Position numbers and translations under genes: made by a program. The notes below the pieces were generated by a model, which saw nothing but the letters and a program-made list of their open reading frames with translations, did not search any database and had not been told where the DNA came from. Below are positions 61,701-64,000 of a DNA stretch of 64,000 nt, piece by piece (position 1 is the first letter of the stretch; every line of letters begins with the position of its first letter). Source of the DNA: Struthidea cinerea (taxonomy: Eukaryota; Chordata; Aves; Passeriformes; Corcoracidae); assembly GCA_013397865.1 (NCBI GenBank), contig VZTI01000618.1, positions 506,855 through 570,854 on the forward strand. The letters are read 5' to 3'.

Positions 61701-63950
61701 AAAGAAAAAAAAAAAAAGAAGTTAAATCTGTTAAATATCCACTGACATTTGTATGAACCGAAAGCAAAGCATGCAGCACATCTTGGAGTAGCACAGTTCA
61801 CATACTGTATCAGGTAACATACATCAATTTTTAGACTGAAAAATTTCGATTTTCTGTGTGGTAAACAATTTCACTGGTTGGTTTATTATGCAGAAGGCCC
61901 AGGGAAATCTTCTGGAGCCAGGATGCAAAGATGACCTGTGTGCACCCTATAGCCCTATGGAAGCATCTCACACTAAGCACACAGGTAGAGCGAGATAAAC
62001 TGTATCTATATGTGCACACCTGCAAATACAGAGGACTCAGCTTCCTAAGAGAAGCTTAGAAATAATTTATCCATCTGCTCCACAGATCACTCAGTCCAAA
62101 TATAAATAATTTGGACAGCACATAAAGGAGATTTCTTTTGTTTTCTCTCCCACACATATTCAAAACCAATCTTGCATTTGAGATCTTTCATTCAAAATGA
62201 TAGCCCAGGCTACAGTCCCTACTGGGAATTAACATAAAGCATTACCTGTAAAAGGAATTAAAGTGTTGGTATCTGCATGCACTTCTGAGCAGCTGGTCTA
62301 TATTTGATGTATATCTCTGTTCCTGGCTCCATTCTAGAAAGGGACAGTACAGAATGAGCTAACTGGCAGACATCTCTGAGGATCCCCCTTTGAAATCAGC
62401 AGGAATTTTAGCAGAGTTTCCTTTCTTCTCTGCCTGCATGGATAAGATCCTGGCGTGCTTGAACCTGCTGTGCTTGTGGCTGGTTTTGTCAGTGCTGGAA
62501 TCTGCTGGGCGGTTTTGTAGAAGCATCCCAGGGAAACCAGGTTTCTCAGCCTGTGGTTGTTGGCTGTCCTGGCAGTAACACAAGCTCCAGGTCCTTCAGA
62601 GCATTTGAGCTCTGTTTGGTTTTTAGGAAAACATACTTGATTATGTTCTTAAAATCTTAACACTTCACTTTCAAATATTTTTCCCACCAGCTGTTGTCCG
62701 ATCCTGCAAAATTCTGAGCACTGTCAGCAGTCACAGGGCTTTAGCTGGAGAATTACATCTTTGCAGTGCTGCTGCCATGTTCCACCACTGGAGCTGGAAG
62801 CTGAATAGTTTTGTCCAGATAGACTTATTCTTCCACAGTGAGGAAATAAAATATTCACAGTAGGTTATGTTAGCTGTCTGTCTGAGCTGCCTTCACACAT
62901 CCCAATAGCTTCCCTATTTTTCAAACAAGCCAGCAGCCTTCCTGAGTTTCATTACCTGTATCAATCTTAACACTATTTAAATAAAAAGGAAGAGCCTTAA
63001 AATGTGAGAGAACAAACCTAGATATTTTCCCATGGGGCGCCTCTGAGCACAATAATATCTTCGCTTCAACATTTTTTCTGTGTCTCTTTCAAGCTAACCA
63101 CATCCAGACTGTGGACATGCCAGGAAATGCCATTCTGGGACTAATTTACTGGTACTGAAAATGTTATTTCCAGAACTGTCACTTTCCAATGGAATTTGAG
63201 TATCCACAAGTATTTCAGCTGTAAGGATCCATTTTCTGACATTTGGGATCCATCTGCACTTCAGTCCAGCTGGAACCAAATGGGCCCCATCCATCTGTAA
63301 TCTCCCTGAAACTGTCCAGGACTGTCAAGGAAATTGCACTATGACCACACTGGAACCAGTGTTGGTGTTGGCTGGTACAGTTCAATGCTTTGTGTGGAAT
63401 GAGATTTAAATGAGATCATTTCACTACTCTTTTGGTAAATTCTGTTGGGAAACAGCTGGAGGCAATGATTTCATTGCCTTATTATTAGCTGTGTTATAGG
63501 ACACAATAGAATCAGAAAAGAATAAGGATTGTGTCAGAAATTTATGTAAAATTGTTCTCTCCTGCCCAGGCAACAACACTGGGTCAACAAAATACTGATC
63601 AGATCTGAATCCCAAGAGCTGGCTAAAAATGGAAGGACACATCAAATGGGGCTCCACATGGGCTGGGTTTAGCTTGTTTTTTTTTTGATGGAATAGAGAT
63701 TATACAGATGATAGAAACCCGAAAGGGACTGCAAGAATATTTAGTGCAGGGCAGACCTTGAATACAAAATAATCTTGACAAGCCAGACTTGACTAATCTT
63801 GACTTCTGGGGGAAGTGCTGGGTAGCACACTTAGGCAGAGTTAATCATCTGCACAAACACATAACCTACACCAGGCAGCTCAGGAGTGCAGGAGATTACA
63901 GTGAATCAGCAAGGTAACAACAGTCAATAATTTCAATCTGTTATCCCATG
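58730..63950. other. No gene seen
   Basis: The largest frame is 116 codons (61271-61621, -), without a recognisable domain. An A13 tract lies at 61705-61717. Opposed 74- and 62-codon frames occupy 62359-62583. No RNA gene, LTR or other named repeat. Confidence 0.6.
61705..61717. repeat. Poly(A) tract, 13 A
   Basis: This is a homopolymer run preceded by CAAAG. No retroposon is recognised upstream. Confidence 0.9.
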
Positions 63951-64000
63951 TTCTTCTTCTTTGCAGGGATCTACAAGCAAGCACAGCTGGAAAGACAGGT
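63951..64000 (+). other. Candidate splice acceptor and partial exon at window edge
   Basis: A clean polypyrimidine tract ends in TTTGCAG (63951-63966). The next bases read GGATCTACAAGCAAGCACAG.. with all three frames open to the window end. One frame reads IYKQAQLERQ. The window ends in CAGGT, so it could even be a 32-nt micro-exon with a GT donor. The sequence shows only the signals. The exon itself is inference, and such sites also occur by chance. Confidence 0.25.

Noticed and set aside
1..64000. CRISPR array, operon, prophage or bacterial mobile element
   Set aside because: No regularly spaced direct repeats, no ribosome-binding sites with long frames, and the repeats present are vertebrate retroposons.

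Overview
This window looks like gene-free vertebrate nuclear DNA, most likely from a bird (a crocodilian or turtle is less likely). It is AT-rich, CpG-poor and has few transposons. The clearest young-type mobile element is a CR1 LINE 3' end at 41748-42171, closed by tandem ATTCTGTG octamers, which is characteristic of avian CR1. There are no Alu, B1 or L1 elements, and no bacterial or viral gene organisation. No open frame exceeds about 146 codons, and none resembles a known protein family apart from a decayed antisense CR1 reverse-transcriptase remnant at 46075-46285. I therefore call no protein-coding gene, and treat the window as intergenic desert or the inside of a very long intron. The last 34 bases may start or contain an exon.

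Layout. 1-13 kb: unique AT-rich DNA with an old sauropsid-type CR1 tail (2280-2374), weak MIR-like pieces, an old repeat phrase near 8.45 kb and an odd CpG cluster at 6560-6670. 13-30 kb: a short CR1 tail (13399-13466), microsatellites (16.27 and 17.93 kb), an assembly gap inside an A tract (19812-19870) and a 23-bp exact tandem duplication (24.33 kb). 30-37 kb: a good MIR-like SINE (30925-31085), a near-perfect 30-bp palindrome (33555-33584) and two adjoining old amniote repeats (36033-36540). 37-50 kb: the best CR1 copy, a MIR-like piece at 42.53 kb, the antisense CR1 RT fragment and a weak MIR-like piece at 48.58 kb. 50-64 kb: an old tRNA-derived SINE on the minus strand (50470-50735), an (AAAAC)n tract, a two-unit 54-bp minisatellite, a further old repeat phrase, and an acceptor-like site at the right end.

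The most interesting feature is the minus-strand SINE at about 50.5-50.7 kb. It keeps a recognisable Pol III A/B-box head and several body blocks of a retroposon type otherwise familiar to me from fishes, coelacanth and turtles (V-SINE/LF-SINE-like). A copy this old that can still be read by eye over about 260 bp is a candidate for exaptation, for example as an enhancer. Repeat family names come from memory of consensus phrases. No alignment or database search was run.
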